This document shows, in pieces, positions 34,349-42,183 of a DNA stretch of 64,000 nt (the stretch's first letter is position 1; every line of letters starts with the position of its first letter). The translations under genes were made by a program, and so were the position numbers. The DNA lies in contig JACPVI010000081.1 of assembly GCA_016191815.1 (NCBI GenBank), forward strand, positions 62,001 through 126,000, read 5' to 3'. The DNA is from Myxococcales bacterium. GTDB lineage: Bacteria; Myxococcota; Myxococcia; Myxococcales; Myxococcaceae. The notes beneath the pieces are model-generated. The model was not told where the DNA came from. It did no database searches and saw only the letters and a list, made by a program, of their open reading frames with translations.

Positions 34349-37300
34349 TCAGGCGCTTGGAAAACCGCGCGCGCCGATCCGGAGGATCCGCCGGTACACC
34401 TCGCGCACCCGGCCGGCCCAGGAGCGGTACTCCTCGAGGAAGGTTCGCCCCGGCTCTGACCCCAGGTAGCCGAGGCGCCTGGCGAGCAGGGAGAGCGGCC
34501 TGCCTTCGGTGGGCATCGACGAGAGCGAATAGCCGTGCACCAGCCTGAGGCGGTTCTCCACCCTGCGGTGGAAGAGGTACCCCTCGCGGAGGGCGCGGGC
34601 GTCGGCGGCGGGCAGGCAGCCCTGCTCCTCGAGCGCCGAGAGCGCCTCCAGGGTGGAGGCGGTGCGCGCCTCCGGGTGCGCCGCGCCGTGGAGCAGCTGC
34701 AGGTACTGCACGGCGAACTCCACGTCCACCAGCCCGCCCTGTCCCACCTTGGGGTTGAGCTGATCTCCGCCCTCGCGGGCGACCTCTCGCTCCATCCGCA
34801 TCCGCATCCGGTCGATCTCCGCCGCCGCGTCGGGAGGCAGCGGGCGGAGGTACACCAAGGGCTCGATGATCTCCCGGACCAGCCGCCGGCCGAGCGAGAA
34901 ATCCCCCGCCACCTCGCGCGCCTTGATCAGCGCCTGCCGCTCCCAGAGCTTCGCCCGCTTCTCGTGGTGATCCCGGAGAGAAGCCTGGTTCACCACCAAG
35001 GGCCCCTGGTTTCCCGAGGGGCGCAGCCGAGTGTCCACCTTGTAGAGGGCTCCTTCGCGAAGCTGCATCGAGAGGAAGGTGAGCAGCCGCTGCACCACCT
35101 TGGCGAAGTACTCGTGGTGGCTCAGCCGCCCCTTGGAGCCGCCCTCGGTCTCCTCGTCGCCCGAGCCGGAGTAGACGAAGATCAGGTCCAGGTCGGAGTG
35201 GTAGCCGAGCTCTCTCCCGCCGAGCTTTCCCATCCCCACCACCGCGAGCGACGGCCGGGCCCCCCCGGTGGGCCGGCCGTAGCGCTCGTCCGCCTCGGCC
35301 AGGGCGAGGAAGAGGGCCTCGTCGATCGCGCCATCGGCGAGCGCGGTGAGCTGCCGCGAAACCTCGGGCACCTCTAGCTCGCCCGCGATGTCGTACAGGC
35401 CGATCCGGAGCACCTCCTCGTTCTTGCAGCGGCGCATGGCGGAGAGACGTGCCTCGGAGTCGGAGTGCCGGTGGACCCTCGCCGAAAGCTCGGCGCGGAT
35501 CCGCTCCGGCTCCTTGTGCACCTCCTCGAAGGCCGGCTGCACCAAGGCGTCCAAAAGCTCGGGGTGTCGGAGGAAGTAACGGGAGAGGTACTCGCTCTGG
35601 CCGAAGAGGTTCAGCAGCCGCCGGCTCGCCGATGGCGCGGCCGCGAGCAGGCCCAAGTAGCCCTGGGGGGCCACCAGCACCGACACGAACTCGGCGAAGA
35701 GCTGCAGCGCCTGGTCCGGGTCGGGCGTCCGCGCCACCTCCGCCAAGAGCCGCACCGCCTCCAGACCCGGCCCGGACGGCCCTTGCGTGAACTGCACCGC
35801 GCCCGATCTCGCCAGCCGGCCGATGGCGGCGAGCGCCCGATCGGGATCGGCGAAGCCGCGCTCCTCGAGCGCCGCGGACCTCTCGGCCTCCGGCGCGTCC
35901 AGGTCCAGCGCCAGCGCCAGGAGCGGCTCGTCGGGGACTTCCTCGCGGGCGGTCTGGCCGAGCAAGGTGGAGAAGGCCCCCCGCACGTAGGCGCGGTGCC
36001 GCTCCAGCTCCCCCAAGAAGCCGGCCCAGTCCTGAAAGCCGAGGCCGCGGGCGAGGCGAGCCCGCTCCAGCGGCGCCTCGGGGAGCGAGTGGATCTGCCT
36101 CTCCTCCAGCATCTGCAGCCGGTTCTCGGCGCGGCGGAGGAAGAGGTAGGCCTCCTCGAGGGCGTCGGCGTCGGGCGCGGAGAGCAGGCCCGCCTGCTCG
36201 AGCTTCCTGAGCGCGCGCACCGTGTTCCGCTCGCGGAGCGAGGGGCGCTTGCCGCCGTGGAGGAGCTGGAGCGCGTTGGCGAAGAACTCGATCTCCCGGA
36301 TTCCTCCCTGGCCCAGCTTGAGGTCGGCCGCGCTGGCCTTCCCGCGGAGATCGATCTGGTGCTTCAGCTCGCGAAGCTCGTCCACCGCCGCGAGGTCCAG
36401 GCTGCGGGGAAAGAGGAAGGGCGCGAGCTGCTGCAACAGCTCCTCCCCGAGCGCGAGCTCCCCGGCGATCGGCCGAGCCTTGATCAGGGCCGCGCGCTCC
36501 CAGGTGCGCCCCTGGGTTTCGTAGTAGCCGACCGTCTGCGCCAGCGAGAGGACGATCGCCCCGCCGCGGCCGGCGGGCCTCAGGTTCAGGTCCACCCGGA
36601 AGCAGAAACCGTCGCCGGTCACCGCGGAGAGCGCCCTGGTGGTCCCCTCGGCGAGCTTGGCGAAGAACTGCGCGTGCGAGAGGCTGCCTTCGAACCCTCC
36701 GGAGGTCTGGCCCTCCTCGCGGTAGAGGTAGATGAGGTCCACGTCCGAGCTGAAGTTCAGGTCCTCTCCACCGAGCTTGCCGAGGCCGAACACGCAGAAG
36801 CCCAACCCTTGGCCCTCCGGCGCTCCGAAGCGCTGGCGAAGCTCACGGAAGGTGCCCGTCAGCGCCGCCTGGACGCAGGCCTGGGCAAGGTGGCTCATCT
36901 CCTTGCCCAGCTCATCCGGCGGACCCAGGAGCAAGGCCTCTCGGGCGACGATTCGGAGCAGCTCCCGGTACTTGAGCCTTCGCAGCCGCCTCGGCAGCGC
37001 CTCTCGCTCTCCCAAGTCCGAGCGCGTGGCGGCGGCGACGGCCTTTCGGTTCAATGCCTCCGGGGGCCTCCGGCGGCCGGCCGAGAGGGCGCAGTAAAGC
37101 CAGGCGGGCAGGCGGCTCCTCGCCGAGATGAGGCGAGCAGTGAGGTCGCTCGCGTCGATCGCCGCGGCCAGCGAGGGCAACAGCTCGGCCCTCGCCGTTT
37201 CCGAGAGGCGGGCCAGCGCGGGTGCGCACCGCTCCAGGGCGGCCAGGCACGCGTCGGGAGACGGCGAGGCGCGGGCCGCCTCGAGCGCCGAGGCCGCGTC

Positions 37301-37402
37301 GCGCTCGGAGAGCTGAACCGACAGGGCGGCCAGGGAGCGCGCCGCGCGGGCGGGCTCGGCGAACCCGAAACCGCCGAGCTCTTCTTGGGAGGGAGCTGAC
37401 AC
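34349..37402 (-). CDS. glnE: Bifunctional glutamine synthetase adenylyltransferase/deadenylylase
   Basis: 1017 residues from GTG 37400-37402, near the usual 950. GlnE adds and removes AMP on glutamine synthetase in response to PII and glutamine. Both nucleotidyltransferase halves are present: GLGKLGGEDLNFSSDVDLIY in the N-terminal, and GMGKLGGRELGYHSDLDLIF in the C-terminal half, with LNPKVGQGGLVDVEFAVQYL after the second and KLGQGGIREIEFFANALQLL after the first. The intervening regions match the family's helical linker. Gene is monocistronic in this window; glnA and glnB are elsewhere. Confidence 0.95.
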   Translation of the reverse strand: MSAPSQEELGGFGFAEPARAARSLAALSVQLSERDAASALEAARASPSPDACLAALERCAPALARLSETARAELLPSLAAAIDASDLTARLISARSRLPAWLYCALSAGRRRPPEALNRKAVAAATRSDLGEREALPRRLRRLKYRELLRIVAREALLLGPPDELGKEMSHLAQACVQAALTGTFRELRQRFGAPEGQGLGFCVFGLGKLGGEDLNFSSDVDLIYLYREEGQTSGGFEGSLSHAQFFAKLAEGTTRALSAVTGDGFCFRVDLNLRPAGRGGAIVLSLAQTVGYYETQGRTWERAALIKARPIAGELALGEELLQQLAPFLFPRSLDLAAVDELRELKHQIDLRGKASAADLKLGQGGIREIEFFANALQLLHGGKRPSLRERNTVRALRKLEQAGLLSAPDADALEEAYLFLRRAENRLQMLEERQIHSLPEAPLERARLARGLGFQDWAGFLGELERHRAYVRGAFSTLLGQTAREEVPDEPLLALALDLDAPEAERSAALEERGFADPDRALAAIGRLARSGAVQFTQGPSGPGLEAVRLLAEVARTPDPDQALQLFAEFVSVLVAPQGYLGLLAAAPSASRRLLNLFGQSEYLSRYFLRHPELLDALVQPAFEEVHKEPERIRAELSARVHRHSDSEARLSAMRRCKNEEVLRIGLYDIAGELEVPEVSRQLTALADGAIDEALFLALAEADERYGRPTGGARPSLAVVGMGKLGGRELGYHSDLDLIFVYSGSGDEETEGGSKGRLSHHEYFAKVVQRLLTFLSMQLREGALYKVDTRLRPSGNQGPLVVNQASLRDHHEKRAKLWERQALIKAREVAGDFSLGRRLVREIIEPLVYLRPLPPDAAAEIDRMRMRMEREVAREGGDQLNPKVGQGGLVDVEFAVQYLQLLHGAAHPEARTASTLEALSALEEQGCLPAADARALREGYLFHRRVENRLRLVHGYSLSSMPTEGRPLSLLARRLGYLGSEPGRTFLEEYRSWAGRVREVYRRILRIGARGFPSA

Positions 37403-37467
37403 CGCTTCCAAACTAGGGGGACTCGGGTAAAACCCGCTACATTCTTCGCGAACCACAAGGGTGCGGG

Positions 37468-37986
37468 ATGAAGATGCGATCGAGGTGGCTGGTTGCCTTC
37501 GGGCTGTTGCTTCCCCTTTTGGCGCTGGGGCAGGCGGAGGCGCCGGCCGAAGAGGAATCCCCCGAGGTGAAGGCGGCAAAGGAGCTGGTGACCAAGTACC
37601 TCACCGCGGTGAAGGCCAAGAAGTGGCCCGAGGCCAAGAAGCTCCTCCACCCCAACACCCTCAAGTCGATCGCCGAGCGGAAGAGGCGCCTGGGCAAGGA
37701 AGATCACCCGATGGCGCCCTGGTACCACGAGAAGGTCAGCTATTACCTCAAGGAGTTCAAGCTCACCGCCGCGCGGGCGGCCACCATGGGCGCCGTGGTG
37801 GTGGAGACCAGCGAGGACAACTTCCAGGTGGAGGAGAAGGGCCTGGCCGAGGGCGAGCTGGCCAGCTACCTGGTCGGAAAGAAAGGCGGCAAGCGGTACC
37901 TCGTGGACAAGAAGCGAGGGGAGACCTTCTCCGACGACTCGATCAAGCTCGGGTACAAGGGCTACTTCGATCCGGTGGCGCAGTAG
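37468..37986 (+). CDS. Small secreted hypothetical protein
   Basis: 172 residues with a signal peptide (WLVAFGLLLPLLALGQAEA). The mature part begins acidic (APAEEESPEV) and then reads ELVTKYLTAVKAKKWPEAKK, LLHPNTLKSIAERKRRLGKE and APWYHEKVSYYLKEFKLTAA, resembling NTF2-like or DUF4878-type helical-beta proteins, but I cannot assign a family. Divergent from glnE with a 65-bp gap and convergent with the MoxR gene. Periplasmic location is likely; function unknown. Confidence 0.75.
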   Translation: MKMRSRWLVAFGLLLPLLALGQAEAPAEEESPEVKAAKELVTKYLTAVKAKKWPEAKKLLHPNTLKSIAERKRRLGKEDHPMAPWYHEKVSYYLKEFKLTAARAATMGAVVVETSEDNFQVEEKGLAEGELASYLVGKKGGKRYLVDKKRGETFSDDSIKLGYKGYFDPVAQ

Positions 37987-37998
37987 TCAGACCGCCCC

Positions 37999-38934
37999 TC
38001 AAGGGCGAGCGGCGGCGATCGCCGCGAGGTGCCCGCGGGCCTTCTCCACGTCGCCCTCGTGCTTGAGCACCAGGCTCAAGGTCGAGGCCACCAGCTCCGG
38101 CGAGAGGGAGTCCGCATTCAGCAGGGCCAGGCTCTGCGCCCAGTCCAAGGTCTCCGCGATGGACGGCGCCTTCTTCAGATCCAGCGAGCGGATCTTCTGG
38201 ATCGCATCCACCACCTGCTCCGACAGCTTCTCCGAAAGCTGCGGCAGCCGCGCGCGGATGATCCGCAACTCGCGCTCCCGGGTGGGGAAGTCGATGTAGA
38301 GGTGCAGGCACCTTCGCCGCAGCGCGTCGGACAGCTCGCGGGTGGCGTTGGAGGTCAGCACCACCCTGGGCACCTGCCTCGCCCGGATGGTGCCCAACTC
38401 CGGCACCGTCACCGCGTTGTCCGCCAGCACCTCGAGGAGGAAGGCCTCGAATTCCGGGTCGGCCTTGTCCACCTCGTCGACGAGGAGCAGTGCGGGCGCC
38501 TCGGACAGGAGCGCTTGGAGGATGGGTCGCGGCAACAGGAAGCGCTCCGAGAAGAACACCGCGTCGCCTGAGGCCACTCGCTCGGCCGCTTCGCTCAGGC
38601 TCCCGGCTCCGGCGAGCATCTCGCCAATCTTGTCCTTGAGGAGTTGGGTATAGAGGAGCTGCTTCGCGTACTCCCACTCGTAGAGCGCCTTCGCCTCGTC
38701 CAGACCCTCGTAGCACTGCAGGCGGATCAGCTCCCTGCCCAGCGCCCGACAGAGCGCCCGCGCCAGCTCCGTCTTCCCCACTCCGGCCGGGCCCTCGACG
38801 AGAATTGGCTTCTCCATCCGGTCCGCAAGGAAGGACACCGTGGAGATTTGCGGTGACGGCAGGTAGCTGGCGCCTTCCAGACGCGCCGCGGCGTCCTCCA
38901 CCGAGGCGAACGGCGCTTTGGGCTGGTCGCTCAA
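37999..38934 (-). CDS. MoxR-family AAA+ ATPase
   Basis: 311 residues: Walker A PILVEGPAGVGKTELARALC, MoxR-typical LIRLQCYEGLDEAKALYEWE, Walker B ALLLVDEVDKADPEFEAFLL, sensor VVLTSNATRELSDALRRRC and the C-terminal lid. MoxR ATPases are chaperones that mature or activate partner complexes, usually with a VWA-domain protein (and often a DUF58 protein) encoded next door. No such partner is seen on either side here, so this copy works alone or with distant partners. Confidence 0.92.
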   Translation of the reverse strand: MSDQPKAPFASVEDAAARLEGASYLPSPQISTVSFLADRMEKPILVEGPAGVGKTELARALCRALGRELIRLQCYEGLDEAKALYEWEYAKQLLYTQLLKDKIGEMLAGAGSLSEAAERVASGDAVFFSERFLLPRPILQALLSEAPALLLVDEVDKADPEFEAFLLEVLADNAVTVPELGTIRARQVPRVVLTSNATRELSDALRRRCLHLYIDFPTRERELRIIRARLPQLSEKLSEQVVDAIQKIRSLDLKKAPSIAETLDWAQSLALLNADSLSPELVASTLSLVLKHEGDVEKARGHLAAIAAARP

Positions 38935-39127
38935 GTTCCTTTCACCTTAGCGGATGGCTCGTGGGTTTACCGTGGCAAAAGTGACAGGGACCCGTGGCTT
39001 TGACCCACCCCTTCCGTTGTCCTGCCGACGGATGGGGAGAACCAAGCTTCCGGATTTGCTCGGAGTCCACCGAGGGCGGATCGAGGCACGGGGCCTGCAT
39101 CCGGATTTGTGCGAGGAGAGGAGCGCA

Positions 39128-39337
39128 ATGCTGGCGATGGCGAAGATGGTGGCGGTTGCGATGGTGCTGGTGATGCCCGGAGGCGTCTTCGCGATCTGCG
39201 CCTACTTCCTCGCCCGGGCCGCGGCGGTGGCTTATCGGAAGGCTCAGCTCCGCTCCGGGCGGGCTCCGACGCTCCGCGCCATTGCCGCCGAGCTGTCCTT
39301 CCGGAGCGCCTGGCGCGAGGCCCGGGCGTCTCTCTGA
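39128..39337 (+). CDS. Small single-span membrane protein
   Basis: 69 residues from ATG 39128, preceded by GAGGAGAGG. The first 40 residues are a hydrophobic helix (MVAVAMVLVMPGGVFAICAY), followed by an Arg-rich cytoplasmic-type tail (YRKAQLRSGRAPTLRAIAAE). No family recognised. An upstream extension exists in frame but has poor codon use. It lies between the MoxR gene and the large lipoprotein. Confidence 0.5.
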   Translation: MLAMAKMVAVAMVLVMPGGVFAICAYFLARAAAVAYRKAQLRSGRAPTLRAIAAELSFRSAWREARASL

Positions 39338-39415
39338 AGCCTGCCTCCATCGCTCACCCGTGCCGGCCTGGATGCGCTAGAAGAGCGCATCCTCGGCTGA
39401 GCAATCGGTGACTCG

Positions 39416-41737
39416 ATGCGCAAGACATTTTTCGTAGCGGCGGCGCTCGCCTCCGCGGTCCTCGCCGGCTGCAACTGCGGCGGCGGGTTGTGCGACCGCT
39501 CGGAGAGCCTCGACATGGCGAAGAAGGCCGGCGAGTGCGGCGGACAGAGCGGCAAGGTGCTGGGCCCCAAGGCGCAGTGCACCCAGTCGGTGACGGCCTG
39601 CTCCGGGGCCGACCAGGCAGCGCTCTCCTCGATGCTGGACTGCCTGGAGAAGCTCCCCACCTGCACGCAGGATCAGGCGGCCTCGTGGAGCGCCAGCCGC
39701 CAGTCGTGCTTCGATCGCGCCAGCTCGATCTCCGAATCCTGCAAGAGCGCAGTGTTCGGCGGAGTGCTGCCGGGCCAAGACGCCGGCCCCGACGGAGGAG
39801 AAGACGCGGGCGTCGACGCGGGCCGCCAGCCGATGACCGACGGCGGAGGGGCGATCGAGCTGATTGCGGTCGCCGACGAGACCGACTTCGCGATCGCCTG
39901 GACCGCCCGCCAGAAGGGCGCGGTGGCGCAGTGGGAGGTCAACTCGGAGAACGCGATCGGCATCCGGTACCCGGAGGTGCTGGTGCCGGGCGCGCGCCTG
40001 GGCCTTGAGGACCGCGACGCCGGGGCGGGGGTGAAGAAGGGCTTCTTCGTGGTGGGGCTCTCCTCCACCGGAGAGGTGGTGCTCGGCGAGCCGGAGGTGA
40101 GCGATGCCGGCCGCCCGGACGCGGGAGGCTGCTCTGGGCCGCTCGATTGCCCGGTGGACCGGGTGTGCAACCTGGGCAGCTGCCAGGTGCAGGCCTGCGT
40201 CCCGCCCAACTCGGACACCTGCCCGGGCGGCTACCTCTGCAACGCGGTCACCGCGCGCTGCGTGCGCGTGTTCGGGCTCGACGGCGGAGTCACCGACGCG
40301 GGCAGCGCTTTGGACGGAGGCGACGGCCGCCGCCGGCCGTTCATCTCGGAGATGGTGACCCTGAGCACCGGCAGCCCCAGCTTCGGGCCGGAGGTCTTCG
40401 TCAGCCGCTTCCCGGTCACCCGCAACGGGCCGGAGGTGGTGGCGATCGACTCGGCCAGGCAGTACGTGGCGATGGAGCAGGAGAACCAGCTCTTCGGCCA
40501 CCTCACTGTCAACCGGGGGAAGGACTTCGTCCAGAACGACGTCCTACAGACCTTCAACATCGACACCATCGGCTCGAGGGTGAAGCTGGTCTGGCTCCCG
40601 GGGAACAGGAGCCTTTTGGCTTGCTACAACGTCGGCCTCGGGGTGCGGGTGCGGAGGAGCTTCGACCTCGGCCGCACCTGGCCCGACGTGCTGGATGTGA
40701 GCAACCCCGATCCGCAGGACGGCGGCACGCCGGTGCTGATCCAGGACTGCGACCTCGCTCCGTGGCGAGACAACAAGGCGATCATGGTGACCAAGGACGG
40801 CGACGACCTGGCGGTCCGGGTAGTAACCGACGTGCCGTTCGGAGTGGCCGCGCCGGAGGTGGCGTTCGTCTCCAGCGGCGCCGACGCCGGGAACATCTTC
40901 AATCCGGAGCGAGCCGCCATCGCCACCGCGCCCGAGGACTACGTCGTCCACGTCGGCTTCACCGGCTCGCGGGTGGTCGCCACCGGGACGGATACCGAGG
41001 TTTACGCGGTGTACCGCGACTCCTCGAGCGCGGGGGTGTTCGGGCAGCCGATGCGGATCAACGAGAGCAGCGTCACGCCCGGAAACCCGATGCCGCAGGA
41101 CCACGTGGCGCTTGCGGTCGAGCCCAAGCGCGCGTGCCAGAAGGACGCCGACTGCGGCGCCGGGATCGGCTGCAACCTGTCGGCCAAGGTGTGCTCGAAG
41201 CGGCGTGCGATCGCCGCCTTCGGTTCGCTGGAGTCGGTGGGGGCGCTCACCTACTCGGTGGTCTACGTGTCGCTGTGGAACCCCAACGTCAAGGCGTGGG
41301 GGACCGGCTCGGACCTTTCGATCTTCGCCAAGAACAGCACCGGGACTGCGTACCTGGTGCTGCCCGGGAGGCAGATCAACGAGGGGTGGGATGCGTTCGC
41401 GCCGTCCTTGGCGACGACGCCCTCCGGGAGGGTGTTCCTCTCTTTCCTCGCCGGTCCGGAGCGGGCCGCCGCCGCGGCCGACTACCATCCGTACCTGGTG
41501 GGGTTCGATTTCGACAAGGACTCGCCGCTGGCGAACGCCAAGGGGTGGTATCTGGCTCCGGCCAAGCGGGCGGGGACCACCCGGGCGGTGGACCCGGCGA
41601 TGGGCGGCAACGCGGTGCCTCCGACCTGGGGCTCGCTGGCGGCCGACTCGCAGCTCTCGGTGTACCTCGGCTTCGTGGAGGGCATCGGCCCGATGTCCGA
41701 TGAGCGGAACCGCGCGGTGATGGTGAGCTGGCCGTGA
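39416..41737 (+). CDS. Large myxobacterial lipoprotein with Asp/Gly linkers
   Basis: 773 residues with a lipoprotein signal (MRKTFFVAAALASAVLAGC). A Cys-rich N-terminal domain (residues about 20-105) is followed by an Asp-Ala-Gly/Asp-Gly-Gly linker (DAGPDGGEDAGVDAG), two EGF-like Cys modules (CSGPLDCPVDRVCN, CQKDADCGAGIGCN) and a long beta-rich region resembling a propeller (RSFDLGRTWPDVLDVSNPDP is BNR/Asp-box-like). Such lipoproteins are characteristic of Myxococcales outer membranes. Function unknown. Its stop overlaps the next start by four bases. Confidence 0.82.
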   Translation: MRKTFFVAAALASAVLAGCNCGGGLCDRSESLDMAKKAGECGGQSGKVLGPKAQCTQSVTACSGADQAALSSMLDCLEKLPTCTQDQAASWSASRQSCFDRASSISESCKSAVFGGVLPGQDAGPDGGEDAGVDAGRQPMTDGGGAIELIAVADETDFAIAWTARQKGAVAQWEVNSENAIGIRYPEVLVPGARLGLEDRDAGAGVKKGFFVVGLSSTGEVVLGEPEVSDAGRPDAGGCSGPLDCPVDRVCNLGSCQVQACVPPNSDTCPGGYLCNAVTARCVRVFGLDGGVTDAGSALDGGDGRRRPFISEMVTLSTGSPSFGPEVFVSRFPVTRNGPEVVAIDSARQYVAMEQENQLFGHLTVNRGKDFVQNDVLQTFNIDTIGSRVKLVWLPGNRSLLACYNVGLGVRVRRSFDLGRTWPDVLDVSNPDPQDGGTPVLIQDCDLAPWRDNKAIMVTKDGDDLAVRVVTDVPFGVAAPEVAFVSSGADAGNIFNPERAAIATAPEDYVVHVGFTGSRVVATGTDTEVYAVYRDSSSAGVFGQPMRINESSVTPGNPMPQDHVALAVEPKRACQKDADCGAGIGCNLSAKVCSKRRAIAAFGSLESVGALTYSVVYVSLWNPNVKAWGTGSDLSIFAKNSTGTAYLVLPGRQINEGWDAFAPSLATTPSGRVFLSFLAGPERAAAAADYHPYLVGFDFDKDSPLANAKGWYLAPAKRAGTTRAVDPAMGGNAVPPTWGSLAADSQLSVYLGFVEGIGPMSDERNRAVMVSWP

Positions 41738-42162
41738 GGCGCGCGGGGCTCGTGGCGTTCCTGGTGATGGGCGTGGCTACGGCTCAGGAGAAGGCTCCCG
41801 AGTTCTCGATCGTGGAGATCCGGCCGATGTTGTTCGAGCGGGAAAGCGGGGACTTGCGCCCGCTGCCGGAGCCGGACGCGCGGATCAACCTGTTCGGGGA
41901 TCTGGCGGTGGTGGTGAAGGTGAAGGGGCGGCCGGGCTCGTTCGCCAAGGGGCGGAAGCTCCGGGTGCAGGTGAGCGACGGAAAGCGCGAGCTGGTGTCG
42001 CAGACGCAGGAGCTCGAGGGCATCGGAGTGAACGGGCACGCGCACCGGCTGGTGTTCGTGCCGATGGGAATCCTCTGCGGCGAGCTGAAGGTGTCGGCGC
42101 GCATCGACCAGCCGAAGCCGTCGGCGAAGGAGCTGGCGCTCTCGTTTGCCTGCGGAGAGTAG
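41734..42162 (+). CDS. Small secreted hypothetical protein coupled to the lipoprotein
   Basis: 142 residues from GTG 41734, which overlaps the TGA of the preceding gene (GTGA). Signal peptide AGLVAFLVMGVATAQ. The mature chain is beta-rich: INLFGDLAVVVKVKGRPGSF and HAHRLVFVPMGILCGELKVS, with two Cys that may form a disulfide. Probably a partner of the 773-residue lipoprotein in the envelope. Family not recognised. Confidence 0.7.
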   Translation: MRRAGLVAFLVMGVATAQEKAPEFSIVEIRPMLFERESGDLRPLPEPDARINLFGDLAVVVKVKGRPGSFAKGRKLRVQVSDGKRELVSQTQELEGIGVNGHAHRLVFVPMGILCGELKVSARIDQPKPSAKELALSFACGE

Positions 42163-42183
42163 GCGACCCTGCGGCGCCGCCGG